32,898 bases of DNA, taken from assembly GCA_001931905.2 (NCBI GenBank), contig MSJI02000946.1:1-32898 (forward strand). Direction: 5' to 3'. Positions within the stretch are counted from its first letter, which is position 1; the number at the start of each line of letters is the position of its first letter. Source of the DNA: Cladosporium sp. IMV 00045. Lineage: Eukaryota > Ascomycota > Dothideomycetes > Cladosporiales > Cladosporiaceae. The position numbers and the translations under genes were made by a program. Under the pieces are notes generated by a model. It saw nothing but the letters and a program-made list of their open reading frames with translations. It was not told the origin of the DNA and ran no database searches. Shown here piece after piece: positions 18,356 through 28,266 of this stretch.

Positions 18356-20395
18356 CTAGGAATTCTTCCCCCACCCCTCCGAAGTAACCACGGGCCCCTC
18401 ATAAACCTTTCTCGCCCTGACAAACCAATCGACGACCGCGATCAGCGCCGTGGCGAGGAACATCACAACCGCCCAGTTGAAGTTCTCCGGCGTGACGGGC
18501 GTCTCGTTCGGCCAGAAGGACCAGAAAAACGCAAAAGACGAGTAGAGCAGCGCGATGGCGTTGACGGGCACGCCCCATTTGCCCAAACTCCAGCGGCATT
18601 TGGGGAGGAGCGCGGGGCGGTAGATCCGGCGGTACAGCACGCAGCCGACGCTGATCATGTATGTCCACATGAGGCAGACGAGGTTGAGGGAGATGATGGC
18701 GTTGCTGGGGAGGGGGGTCAGCTGGTGGGATTGGAGTGGGCAATTGGTGAGGGATGGAGAACGTACAAGGCTACGTCTGAGCCGATGTTGATTAGGGAGA
18801 GGATGATGATTAGCACGGCGGTTAGGAGGACGGCGTTCTTGGGCACTTCGAGGACGGGGTCGACTTTGGCGATCCAGGAAGCCCAGGGGAGACCTTGGTC
18901 ACGAGCGAACTGGGGCGGATCAGTTAGTACGAAAAAAACAGGGGGTGAGATGAACTTACGGCCCACATCTGTCTGCTGCTCGAGAGGTTGTACGAGAGCG
19001 TGCCGGCGAAAACCAGGCAGATCACAATAGATGTCAAAGCGTTGACGGCTTCCATACTGAACGCATTTAAGAAGACGAAGAGGAATGGATAGCCAGTCTC
19101 GTGGTCAATTGCGCCTTTCACGTCAACGATGGCGAACAAATAGCTCACCAGGAAAACCACGGAAAGAACACCACTGAGAAGGTATGAGTTGACCATGGCG
19201 CGAGGGACTGTACGTCCAGCATCCTGCAGGGGAAGTGAGCCTTTGGCCAATCTCTGGATGATTCTGATTATTGGTACGTACCTTGATCTCTTCACTCATG
19301 TGAGCAGCAGCATCGGAACAGATACAGGCATAGATGGCACTGATCTGTCCAACCATAAGTGCCAAGCCCATGCTTGACCATCCGCCTCCGTCTGTGAAAG
19401 AGGTGAAGACGACGGCGGCGGTGTTGCGAGGTGCCAGAACCCAGAGCATGACAATGATCTGAAATCGCATTAGTGATCCATAGTGATAGTAACCACGTTT
19501 GCGATTCCGACATACCGCCAAAAAACCAAAGATATGCACGATGAGCATCACGTTCTGGAAGACCGGCATGGCGCTTCCACCATAAACGTTGCCCAAATAC
19601 ACAATAAAAGTGATCGCCCAGACCATCAGCGTGCCCTGCCAGTTCGTGGCCTCGTATTCCTCCTTATTGACGTAAACGAGCGATTGTATCATGGTGCCGA
19701 CAAGGAACGGCCCACTGGCAGCACCAGCTTGCCACGACATGGCAGACATCCAGCCTGTGAAGTAAGACAGGATCTTTTGATACTGCGGAGGGGCGAATTC
19801 CGACACCCAGTGATATTGTCCTCCAGAAGTCGGCGCCATGGATGCCATCTCGGCCAGACTGAGGACCACAAAAGCCATCCCCACGTACGTCCAGATGTAG
19901 CTCCAGAACAAGCCGGCTACGCCGCCGGCGATGAGACCTTCCGTCGAAGCGACCAAAAGCACCTGTTTCAGATCAGTATCCTGTGATTGAAAAACCGCCT
20001 ACGATGTCGTGAGGTTCACCTCCCAGCTGCGAAGGAATTAGCGGACGATCTTTGCAATCCTATTCCGTGTGCTCGGGTATTCGAAAGACTCACGCTCCCT
20101 GCAGAATGACGGTAAAAGCGAGCGTCGAAAGCGCGCGGAAGTCTCGCCTCAGCTCCTGCTGCTTGCCCATGCGGCGCATGTCGGCCTTGTCGAGTTTCGT
20201 GCCATACTGCCTTGAGCTTCGCAAGTGGTCGTGGTAATCGCCTCTGTCCGACAGCTTGTCAGACAACTGATCAGCATCTGCGACCTCGCGAACAGCGGGC
20301 CCGAAGACTTCCTTCGCTTCCTTCGCGTCCTGGGGTGTGTTCCTTTGAGCCATCTGCAAGGCTGAAGACGACGACGTCGAAGCACCGCCTTGCAT
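18356..20395 (-). CDS. APC-superfamily amino acid/choline/GABA permease, seven exons
   Basis: Exons on the minus strand: 20395-20094, 20026-20020 (only 7 nt), 19962-19516, 19458-19282, 19223-18960, 18909-18767 and 18704-18356. Introns are 50-67 bp with GT...AG ends. The spliced frame gives 562 residues, normal for the family. About 100 residues of polar N-terminus are followed by the first helix, where the tiny exon supplies A-W-E. Then come STEGLIAGGVAGLFWSYIW and the family signature AEMASMAPTSGGQYHWVSEF, about twelve helices in all, and a cytosolic tail. Members of this fungal branch (TC 2.A.3.4: UGA4, HNM1, BIO5 types) import GABA, choline or related amines by proton symport. The substrate cannot be told from sequence. 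An in-frame Met at residue 14 is an alternative start. Confidence 0.9.
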
Positions 20396-21653
20396 GTGAG
20401 ATAAATTGAGAACCCTTCCTGTCGGGGTTCGCGAGGCGTTAAGACACGGCGGGATGATGCATCAACTCGCGCCAAGCACGCTCCTTCGCAGCACAAGCGA
20501 GCGGCATGCGAGGCGTGGTACCTTTTTGTGCCCGCTGTGGTTGTTGAACGCCACAGGGGTGCAGGCCGGGTCTGAGAAGATCGCGAGCTCACGGAGCCTT
20601 ACCACTCCAACCCGTCAATCTATGCAATACACGACATGTGCCGCCGCGAGGGCCACGTAGCGCTGCAGTAGATGAAGCACCAGGCGGAGCCAGGGGTGTG
20701 ACGACTGTCCAATGCAGAGACACGACCAGGGCCTTGGTCGAACGGCACATCCATCGTTTTGCTATCGTTGCTGCCCAAGGGCGAAAAAGCCACGACGGCT
20801 GGGTTTTTCTAGTATCATCTCGCAGTCCGTCCGCATTCGTTAGATCGATTAGCCTAAATCCTTCGAAACCCTATCTGGGTCACCAACGGGCTTAGACGAC
20901 AGGGCGAAAGCTGGCAGAGTTCGGCGGGCGCGTCTGATAAAGTCGATGCGCGGATGAATATGGGGGCCTTACGTGCTTGGATGGGGTTGGAAGTCTGACC
21001 CTGCAACCCTAGCCGCGACGCTTGTGAAGACCTCGAGCGGTCCTCGCCGCCTCTCCCCCCCGGGTCCAACTTCCAATGGAACGTTCCGGCTTCTCACTAC
21101 CGGTCGACTACCGTAAAGGGCGAACGGCCCTACGATGAGGCGTCAGCTAACGTCTCTTGGACTTCGCACCATTGCTGCAGCTCTGGCAGCGCAGCATCTA
21201 ATCGTTCCCGATGGTGGGAAAAGCACCCTGGGGGCGTGCTGGCGTGGAACTACCCTACTGCCCTGCGGCCGCTGGCTGAAAAGCTATAAGCGAGGCCCAG
21301 TGATTTCCCGCGCCGGGAGGATTCAAGGAATCAAGATTGCCAGTCCACAAGCCCACTCGAGCCCATGAACTCTAAAGAGGCCAGGCCGTAGATCCTGAAT
21401 CGCTGCTTCGAATCCATAGCAAATGCGAGTTTCGAACAAGGATTTTCGTGGGTCCCCCAGTGCCTCTTAAATCTCCTGTTTGCCTTGTCCCCTTGAGCGA
21501 GACCGTGATCGAAGGGTGCAAGGCGCAGCACCGTGCCCGCGAACGATTGCCAACGCCTCGAGTTGCATCAGAGACGTTTGTGGCTCTCCACGTTTTCCCT
21601 TACTTGGGATCGCAAAGGTCACACAGACAGAAAGGAAAGGGAAAACAAAAACC
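20396..21653. other. divergent promoter region of the permease and the rhodopsin-domain gene
   Basis: About 1.26 kb. Several short open frames (for example 20406-20660 and 20638-20895, plus) have no supporting motif. No RNA gene, repeat or mobile element seen. Confidence 0.5.
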
Positions 21654-22855
21654 ATGGGCGATCACTACATCTTCGCCGAAATCACCAGCACAAACCGAGC
21701 CGGCGTGGTGTACGTAGCGGCCATCCTCAGCTTGCTCTACAGCGCATCAACACTCGTCGCCCGCTTCCTGATCAAATTTCACAGCCTGGGATGGGACGAC
21801 TGGGCAATTCTGGCCGCCACGATCGTCGCTCTGGGTCAATACATCGCCGTGTTCGTTCCCCTCGGTGACGGTCTTGGGGTCAGCTCCTCGATTCTGGCTC
21901 AAGATGCTGCTGAGAACATGGGCAGTGGCGTGATGGCCGGGCAGATTCTGTTCATCATCGCAGTGGCGCTCACGAAATTGAGCGTGGTCTTGTTCATCAA
22001 ACGCTTGTTGACCCAGAATCTCCGAGGAGCGTGGTGGGCGGCCAACATCACCATGGGTCTCACTGTGGCTTGGGGAGTTGCGAGCGCCCTCATCATCAGC
22101 GTGGGCTGCAGTCCGGCGACTGCCGTGTTGGAGCCACAGTCATGCACCGGAAAGGTATCGTTCTCCCCATCCATCATCCAACCAGACCCAATCCACTAAC
22201 AATCCCACAGATGACCCGCTGGGGCATCGTCATCGGCACCGACGCCGTTCTGGAGCTCATGTACGTCGCGCTCGGCGTCTCCCTCGTCATGCCGCTGCAA
22301 ATGAGCACCTACATCAAATTCACCGTGATCGCGGCCTTCGCCTTCCGCCTTCCCTGCGTGGTCCTCTCCGCCCTGCACGGCGGCGCCATCAATCACTTCC
22401 TCGAATCTCCCGACCACGGGCTCGCGATCGCCAACCGCCTCTTGTGGCAGCAAGTCGTGCTAGGCTACGCTCTGGTCTCAGCAACAATCCCGACGATCAA
22501 AAGTTTCATCCGCGGCTACAACAAAGCCATCGGGCGGGACGCGTCGTACAAATCCCGTCGCCTCGGCGGGGGTTACGGGCTGGACTCGTACGGGCGCGCG
22601 GCGGATGAGAGTGGGCTGGAGTTGCGGTCCGTCACGAAGGCGAGTGCGAATCGATCGCAGGGAGGGGAGGTGGGGAATAGGATTAAGCTGAGGCCGAAGG
22701 AGGGGCAGCAGTATCGCGCGGACGCTTTTGTGAATACCGAGAGGGTGGATAGGAGCGCGAGACGGACGAGTAGTGGCTCGAATGGCAGTGAGGACCCGAT
22801 TATTAGGAGGGATATTAGTATTGCGGTTGAGTATGAGGATGCGCTGAAGAAGTAG
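21654..22855 (+). CDS. fungal rhodopsin-domain (Pth11/SAT4-like) seven-helix membrane protein
   Basis: Two exons, 21654-22154 and 22211-22855, with a 56-bp intron (GTATCG...CACAG). The product is 381 residues. ATG 21654 has a good context (ACCATGG). Seven membrane segments can be seen in about the first 290 residues. The first loop has the conserved LGWDDWAI motif. Helix 3 holds ALTKLSVVLFIKRLL, matching the family's LTKxSIL pattern. The second half starts with MTRWGIVIGTDAVLELMYVALGV. About 95 disordered, Ser/Arg/Gly-rich residues form the C-terminal tail. These proteins are a large Pezizomycotina family. Some (Pth11) take part in surface sensing, but most have no known role, and the extracellular CFEM domain of Pth11 is absent here. 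Confidence 0.88.
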
Positions 22856-22982
22856 GCGCCACCCGCTTATGAAGGAGGTGTGGTGTTTTCATATGTAAAA
22901 TGATGTACAGGACTACTTTTTCATTTTTTTGTTGCAAGAAAATCTAGATACCCAACTCGACAAAAGCGACCTGTCGTGTCGA

Positions 22983-24395
22983 TCAAGCCGCAGGATTCCC
23001 AAGCATAGCCGCAACCTCTTTCGCAACGATCTGCTCCCTGTGCGCTCTGAACTCCGGCGTGACGATCGTCAAGGGATCAACGTCTTCCACCCGAAAAGCT
23101 TCAACAAACCCATCTTTCTGCCTCCGTCGGATCCGCCAAACACCCTCCCCTTGCACGGTCGCTTTGATGAAGTCCAGCATCGCCCCCGCGAAATTGATGC
23201 AAGTGTTCCCATCCCACGTGCCTTGCCCTTGCCGCTTGACGACCGAAGGGATTTTCTGCGTTTCGTGTTCCATAAGCTTGAGGAGGTGACCGTTCGGCGA
23301 TCGAAAGCCAACGATGATTTTCGGCACGCCGAGCAAGAAACTCTGAGCCCAGAATTTGAGCAGCTTGCGCTCGTACTTCACGTCGTCTTTCTGCGTGGTC
23401 GGCTGCTGCGCGGTTTTGAGTTCGACCCAGGGTGCTGCGTCGTTGGGGTTGTCGGGTTTGGCGCCCATGACGGCGTCGACTTCGCCGCCTAGGATCATGC
23501 TTGTGCCGCCGATACCGGTGGTCACGATGGAGCAGTATTGCGCTTCGCTGTTGACGGGTTTGAGGTCTCGGTTTTCGATGTCTGCTCGAGTTGCGTCTGC
23601 CCAGGGTGTGCTTAGGAGGGATATTGATTCGAATTTGTAGCCTTGAGGAGGGGAAATTAGTGGCTGGTCTATTGAGTGCGCAGCATAGTAACATACCCCA
23701 GTACTGCATCATTTCTTGTGAAGGGCCGCCGCGATTGTTTGATCGTGAGTTGTCCCGTTGGCTTTTGGTGTCTGCTGCTTTGCTGGCGTGGTTCTCTTCC
23801 ATGAAGCTATTTGAAGTTAGTCTTTGTCGGTGCAAACGATCATGCTTTGAAATGCGCATACACGGTGCCCTAGTTGATCCAGTCGTCAGTCTAAATGATC
23901 ATAACAAGTACGAGCAGTGATTCTTACCTGAAAACATGTCGCATTCAGCTCAAACTCATTGAACAAGTCAAATGGCGCTGTCATGATCTGATATCTAAAT
24001 TAGCATTACACTTCCGTAAAAACAAACCCACCGTCAAGTAAACCAACCTTCGTCATGATACCTCTCCAAGTAACAACATCCGATTTAACACGCTGACCTT
24101 CCTTCTGCTCATGGGCCATTACCGTCTTCAGCAACGAATCGAGATGCTCGTCAACAGAATCATCGTGCTTTTTGAACGTTTCGAATCCACTAGAAAGGTC
24201 GACGGGCGGCCTGCCTTGACCAGACTCGCTTGGAGTGTCTATGAAAGGCGGATAGTAGTACTGAAGTGAGCGATCTGATAAAGGGTATAATGTGCGATTG
24301 TCGTCGTAGGAAAAGTATGTGAATTCGCGCGGGCGGCGAATGGATGTGCTCGCGCCTGCGAAACGCGCGAGGGGTTGGATGTTGAAGGATGCCAT
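22983..24395 (-). CDS. RAI1: decapping nuclease RAI1 (DXO/Dom3z family)
   Basis: Exons on the minus strand: 24395-24048, 23987-23928, 23869-23862 (only 8 nt), 23806-23697 and 23641-22983. Introns are 55-60 bp. The spliced product has 394 residues, close to yeast Rai1. The N-terminus has the family blocks FSYDDNR, LQYYYPPF, DDSVDEHLDSLL and DVVTWRGIMTK. The PD-(D/E)XK-like catalytic core has GGEVDA (E229, D231) and PWVELKTA (E249, K251), which bind the metal ions. In the nucleus it removes incomplete, unmethylated or non-canonical caps from RNA and stabilises the 5'-3' exonuclease Rat1. The 8-nt exon supplies G-T-V before FMEEN, restoring the conserved GTxFxEE block. Only 127 bp separate its stop from that of the rhodopsin-domain gene. 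Confidence 0.95.
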
Positions 24396-25243
24396 TTTGT
24401 GTGGGATGGATGCGCTCTAGGGATTTGCCTGGGAGAGTGTGTCTGTCCAGCAACCTGTGAAATCCATCCAGAGGGCGCAAAGGAGCTTACTGGTCGGTAG
24501 TAGTTGGCCTCGATGATTTGGCGGGCGACGCGACGTTGCGACCATGCGCTCGTGCTTTGTCCCGCACTTTCGAGACAGACGTTCACTCCTCCCTGAAGAA
24601 GTGTGGGATGGATTCAATCCGCAAGATTGCCTGCTCCTAGGTAGTCGTCTTTCTCAATTTTCATGGCTACGTTATTGATACATTAGGTACATATGTGGTG
24701 GTCTGTTGTTGCTAAGCACCTTAGGTTCGCAATGTTTAGCGTATGCATGAAGACATGTTCTCGACCTCGGCCGGCTTTCTGCCTGTTGGGCCTCCAGGTG
24801 GTGGACTCGAGGCTGTCCACGTGAGGATCTTTCTTCGTTGCCTCGAGACGGCTTGGTCGCTCAGAGAAGGCACAGAGAAGGCATACAATGATAAGATACA
24901 TCTCTCTGCCTATCATGCCCCATCCCTTTAGACAATCACGCGCATGTCGCCGTATAAGAGGCCTCACTTGCGAAAGAAGCTCATAATAGAAAGTGCTGGC
25001 AGCTTCTATGCTGGCTTCAGACGTACGTCATTTAGCGTACATGGGCTCCACGAGCTGGGTGTCTTGCTTAATGCCGGCCCAGGCCCTCTCAGCAGCAAAC
25101 TCGTGCAACCAAACAACCCTCGCAATACTGTACTCGACCCATTGACTTTCTCCTCACTCACCCCAACCCACTCGCACCTGGCCCGGCGTGGCCTACCATA
25201 ACCAACCCACACACCAACCTCACACCCACAACACCGCACAACC
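24396..25243. other. divergent promoter region of RAI1 and the DnaJ gene
   Basis: 848 bp with short overlapping open frames on the minus strand just above the RAI1 start, probably 5' leader sequence. CA-rich sequence directly precedes the DnaJ ATG. Nothing else seen. Confidence 0.5.
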
Positions 25244-26368
25244 ATGGTCTCCGACACCAAGCTGTACGACCTGCTAGGCGTCTCCTCCACCGCCTCAGCC
25301 GAAGAGATCAAAAAAGCCTACCGCAAGAACGCCCTCAAAAACCACCCGGACAAGAACCCCGCCGGCGCAGAGAAATTCAAAGAAGCCAGCGAAGCCTACG
25401 AGATCCTGTCGGACCCCGAGAAGCGACGGAATTACGACAACTACGGCTACGACTTCATCACCGGCAAAGCGGGCCCCGCCCCCTCAGGCGATGACGAGAA
25501 TCCCTTCGCCGGCGCCGGCGCTGGCGGCATGCCTGGTGGATTCGGAGGCATGCCCGGCGGCGGCGGACGGACGTTCCACTTCAGCACGGGAGGAGGCGGC
25601 CGAGGAGGAGGTTTTGGAGGCTTCTCGGACCCGAAGGACATTTTCGCCGAGTTCATGAGGGGAGGCGGCGCTTCCATGGGCGGAGGCGGAGACGACATGG
25701 ACGACATGTTCTCTGGCTTCGGGGGCTCGCCTTTCGGAGGGGCTGGCTTCGGCAGCGCAGGCGGCAGGCCCAGCGCGGGCAGGAGTTCGAGCTCAGCGTT
25801 CGGCGGCGGCAGGCGGAGGGAGCCCGAGCCCGAAACGACAGTGGTGGAGAAGCCGCTCGCCGTCTCGCTGGAAGACATCTTCAACGGCGCGCAGAAGAAG
25901 CTGAAAGTGCAGCGCAAGACCTTCGACAAGCTCACCGGCAAGCAAAGCGTGGAAGACAAAATCCTCAGCGTGCCCATCAAGCGCGGCCTCAAACCCGGTT
26001 CCAAGATCAAATACCCCGACATGGGCGACCAGGTGGAAGGCGGGGTGCAGGACCTGCACTTCATCGTAAAGGAGAAGCCGCACCCGCTCTTCGTCCGCGA
26101 CGGCGACGACATCCGCCACAACGTCGAAATCGACCTGAAAGAGGCTCTGACCGGCTGGTCGCGCAAGGTCTCCACCATCGACGGCAAGCAGCTCAGCGTG
26201 CAGAGCGGCGGGCCCACGCAGCCGACTTTCGAAGAGCGCTTCCCGGCTCTGGGAATGCCGAAGAGCAAGACGCCTAGCCAGCGGGGCGATTTCATCGTCG
26301 GTGTGAAGATCAAGTATCCCACGAGTTTGACGGCGCAGCAGAAGCAGCAGCTTAAGGAGATTTTGTAG
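25244..26368 (+). CDS. SIS1: class II DnaJ/Hsp40 co-chaperone, Sis1/Psi1 type
   Basis: 374 residues, one exon, ATG in ACCATGG context. The J domain covers about residues 5-72 with the HPD motif at 34-36, which triggers Hsp70 ATP hydrolysis. A long Gly/Phe- and Gly/Met-rich linker (about 85-190) has repeats such as [13 protein letters not shown] and [10 protein letters not shown]. The C-terminal substrate-binding beta-sandwich domains (about 200-374) include the [16 protein letters not shown] and [13 protein letters not shown] segments typical of Sis1/DNAJB proteins. There is no CxxCxGxG zinc finger, which separates it from Ydj1-type proteins. It should deliver misfolded proteins to cytosolic Hsp70 (Ssa) and assist translation and nuclear protein quality control. 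The extreme C-terminal dimerisation segment is short compared with some Sis1 proteins. Confidence 0.93.
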   Translation: MVSDTKLYDLLGVSSTASAEEIKKAYRKNALKNHPDKNPAGAEKFKEASEAYEILSDPEKRRNYDNYGYDFITGKAGPAPSGDDENPFAGAGAGGMPGGFGGMPGGGGRTFHFSTGGGGRGGGFGGFSDPKDIFAEFMRGGGASMGGGGDDMDDMFSGFGGSPFGGAGFGSAGGRPSAGRSSSSAFGGGRRREPEPETTVVEKPLAVSLEDIFNGAQKKLKVQRKTFDKLTGKQSVEDKILSVPIKRGLKPGSKIKYPDMGDQVEGGVQDLHFIVKEKPHPLFVRDGDDIRHNVEIDLKEALTGWSRKVSTIDGKQLSVQSGGPTQPTFEERFPALGMPKSKTPSQRGDFIVGVKIKYPTSLTAQQKQQLKEIL

Positions 26369-26546
26369 AAGGAAAAAGTAATGTATTTGTTTCATTTCAC
26401 GTTAGGGCGGCGTGGTGTTTTGGCGTTTTAACAAGATGGGCAGGCAGAGCGGGTGGTTACGATTTGCATGGAGCGGGAGATGTGTTGCTTGTTCATAGAT
26501 ACCAATGTTATGGAAGTTCTTTCAGCAGTCTGGTACCATCTCGATC
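26369..26546. other. 3' flank of the DnaJ gene
   Basis: A T-rich polyadenylation-like stretch follows the stop at 26368. No gene. The repeat-rich region begins at about 26547. Confidence 0.4.
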
Positions 26547-26800
26547 GTTCACTTTTCTCCTTCGCGCCACTGTAGTGGAAAAGGACAGACCTGTGCCCTC
26601 GGCCTTAGCGCTCACCATTTTTGTAGTCGGTCAGGTATGTCCGTCATTCACTTTTCTCAATATTATTATCACTTTAGTCGCACAAGACAGGACTTTTCTC
26701 CTATCCCCTAGTACGTTCAACATCCACTTCAATCAATCTTCTCACTTTAGTGGAAAAGAACAGGACTTCTTGTACTTTAGTGGTAAAGGATTGCCCTGGT
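26547..26800 (+). repeat. left group of a ~47-bp repeat family with core CACTTTAGTGG
   Basis: Written on the plus strand, each copy runs roughly TTCACTTTTCTC, a spacer, CACTTTAGTGG, then AAAAGGACAGGACT. Cores are at 26567-26578 (CCACTGTAGTGG), 26670-26680 (CACTTTAGTCG), 26743-26753 (CACTTTAGTGG) and about 26774-26783 (ACTTTAGTGG, followed by TAAAGGATTG). The first copy closely matches the reverse complement of the copy at 27485. No protein-coding explanation fits both sides of the tRNA gene. Confidence 0.8.
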
Positions 26801-26839
26801 CCTACCGTTGGTGGTGAACAGTAACTTTCGTCTACCTTT

Positions 26840-26995
26840 CTTTCTGCTTTGATGGTAAAGGATTGCCTCCTTACTGATTGTGTGGTAAAGGTTCGCCCTC
26901 TGACTGAATTTGTGGTAAAAGACCGCCTCCGGTCTGTGTTTGTCGTCAAGGATTACCTTTGCTCTCCTCCCTTTCTGGTCGTGTGGTACAATCTT
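26840..26995 (+). repeat. short tandem array with 30-bp period, unit TGTGGTAAAGGxTTGCC
   Basis: GGTAAAG or a variant begins at 26854, 26884, 26914 and 26944, exactly 30 bp apart. A further divergent unit is at 26985, and a related outlying unit at 26782. Each is followed by a C-rich GCCTCC/GCCCTC block. On the minus strand this gives a 10-residue repeat (for example RRRSFTTNSV, RGRTFTTQSV) in a short open frame at 26701-26949. I do not consider that frame a gene. Confidence 0.7.
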
Positions 26996-27064
26996 CCCTT
27001 CGTGTTGCTTTAGTGGTCCAAGTCTGGGTGTCGCTCTCCGCCCCTGTCCTTTTAGGAGACGGGC

Positions 27065-27071
27065 AAAAAAA
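27065..27071 (-). terminator. possible RNA polymerase III terminator of the tRNA gene
   Basis: Seven A on the plus strand, read as T7 on the minus strand, about 42 nt after the 3' end of the tRNA. It is the first T run of that length downstream. Confidence 0.5.
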
Positions 27072-27113
27072 CAAATTGGCCGCCATGTAGATGGGTTCTA
27101 TAGGTCGGCGTGA

Positions 27114-27220
27114 TGCACCCTCCGGGAATCGAACCCGGGGCCCGAGCAGTTCACTTACAGACTGGAGTCCATAACCATCGAAGATGGGAAGCTCGGATTT
27201 TACCACTAAACCAAGAGTGC
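27114..27220 (-). tRNA. tRNA-Gly(CCC) with a 36-nt intron
   Basis: The minus strand folds as a full cloverleaf. The acceptor stem GCACTCT pairs with AGGGTGC; the discriminator base is A. The D arm contains the A box (TGGTTTAGTGG). The anticodon stem CGAGC pairs with GCTCG and the loop is TTCCCAT with anticodon CCC at 27188-27186. The T arm is CCGGG-TTCGATT-CCCGG and includes the B box GGTTCGATTCC. The intron lies at the canonical place, one base 3' of the anticodon, at 27184-27149. The mature length without CCA is 71 nt. Confidence 0.93.
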
Positions 27221-27369
27221 TGCACGTGATATTCTTGTGATGACGGAAATGGATATTTTATGAATCATATAATTCAACTTTTATGTTATGTTTAATGCTC
27301 AAAATCGACAGATGAAAGCCTTTACATCTAAATTTTTTATAGCCAGGAGTCTGTCGTGTTGTAAGGGAG

Positions 27370-27670
27370 TTTCAACCCTGTCTAGTACCACTAAAGTGAT
27401 GAGAATGAGGAAAGTGCATGACAATACATCACGGAAGTACCTACATGTTGTTGGCCGTGTAAAGAGAAAAAGTCCTGTCCTTTCCCACTAAAGTGGCAAT
27501 GATGAGAAAAATGAATCACACACTGAGAGGTATCGACAATGAATGTCACAAGGACATTGTTGTCAATGCTCGACGGCGACAGGAGGAAGCCTTCAGGGCA
27601 ATTTTGTGTCGCACAGCAATCTCGATCTTGTCTTCTGCCACTAAAGTAGAGTGATCAGAGACATTCAATT
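27370..27670 (-). repeat. right group of the ~47-bp repeat family, inverted relative to the left group
   Basis: Cores are at 27388-27398 (CCACTAAAGTG), 27485-27496 (CCACTAAAGTGG) and 27638-27649 (CCACTAAAGTAG). Each is preceded by a CCTGTC or CTTGTC block; the first two are followed by GATGAG-A-GAAA-TG sequence. Read on the minus strand they match the left copies at 26547-26800. So the GGACAGGAC ends of both groups point toward the tRNA gene. Confidence 0.8.
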
Positions 27671-28266
27671 AATAGGTACTTACTCAAGCGCTCTCGAGAT
27701 GGCAGTGAGGTCGTCAGACTACACGTATTGAATGCAAGCTTCTTATCGAGAGCGATCATCAGAACTCCTCCAAACTCAGCGCTCATAGAGATTGTTGCCG
27801 GCGCGTCAGGAAATCTCAAGAAGTCCGAGGCGATTAAGTACAATGATCGTGATTTATGGTATTGCCGCACATTAGAGATAAGGCATCAATCTCACTCGCG
27901 TTTTCATAACGGAGGGTGATCTTTGACACTCGTAGGCCTTTTGGCATGTATTCGAAATCTACCTAGGCAGGATTTCGAGCGGATTCAATGCAAGGCCATC
28001 CCAGAGTTCCTTGAATCCGACAAACAACTTGGCCAATCAGATATGTTCGTATCAAAGAACCATGGAGGTGAAGTGTCAAGTAAAATTGTGAATGCTAAAG
28101 TGTCTTGAACGTCTTGATAGTACGAGATCGCCTGCAAGACTAAAAGTACGTGTAGAGAGCTGCTGCGAAGCCGAAAGCCGAGCTCTCTCGGCCGAACACC
28201 GTCTTCACATCTGTGCTGACGACTTCCACGTACACACATTTGAGACACATACCATGGTTTGACAAA
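27671..28266. other. intergenic region before the Zn2Cys6 gene
   Basis: Short open frames at 27655-27870 (minus) and 27923-28108 (plus) lack motifs. The last ~100 bp are likely the 5' leader of the regulator gene. Confidence 0.5.

Noticed and set aside
18002..19030. 342-codon plus-strand open frame
   Set aside because: It lies antisense over exons 5-7 of the permease, whose protein is clearly recognisable.
26701..26949. Minus-strand ORF with 10-residue repeats as a repeat protein gene
   Set aside because: The periodicity is explained by the 30-bp DNA repeat. The frame also crosses the dispersed repeat copies and has no start context or promoter.
26567..27649. CRISPR-like array
   Set aside because: Repeats are diverged, irregularly spaced and inverted across a tRNA gene in a eukaryotic genome. 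There are no cas genes.
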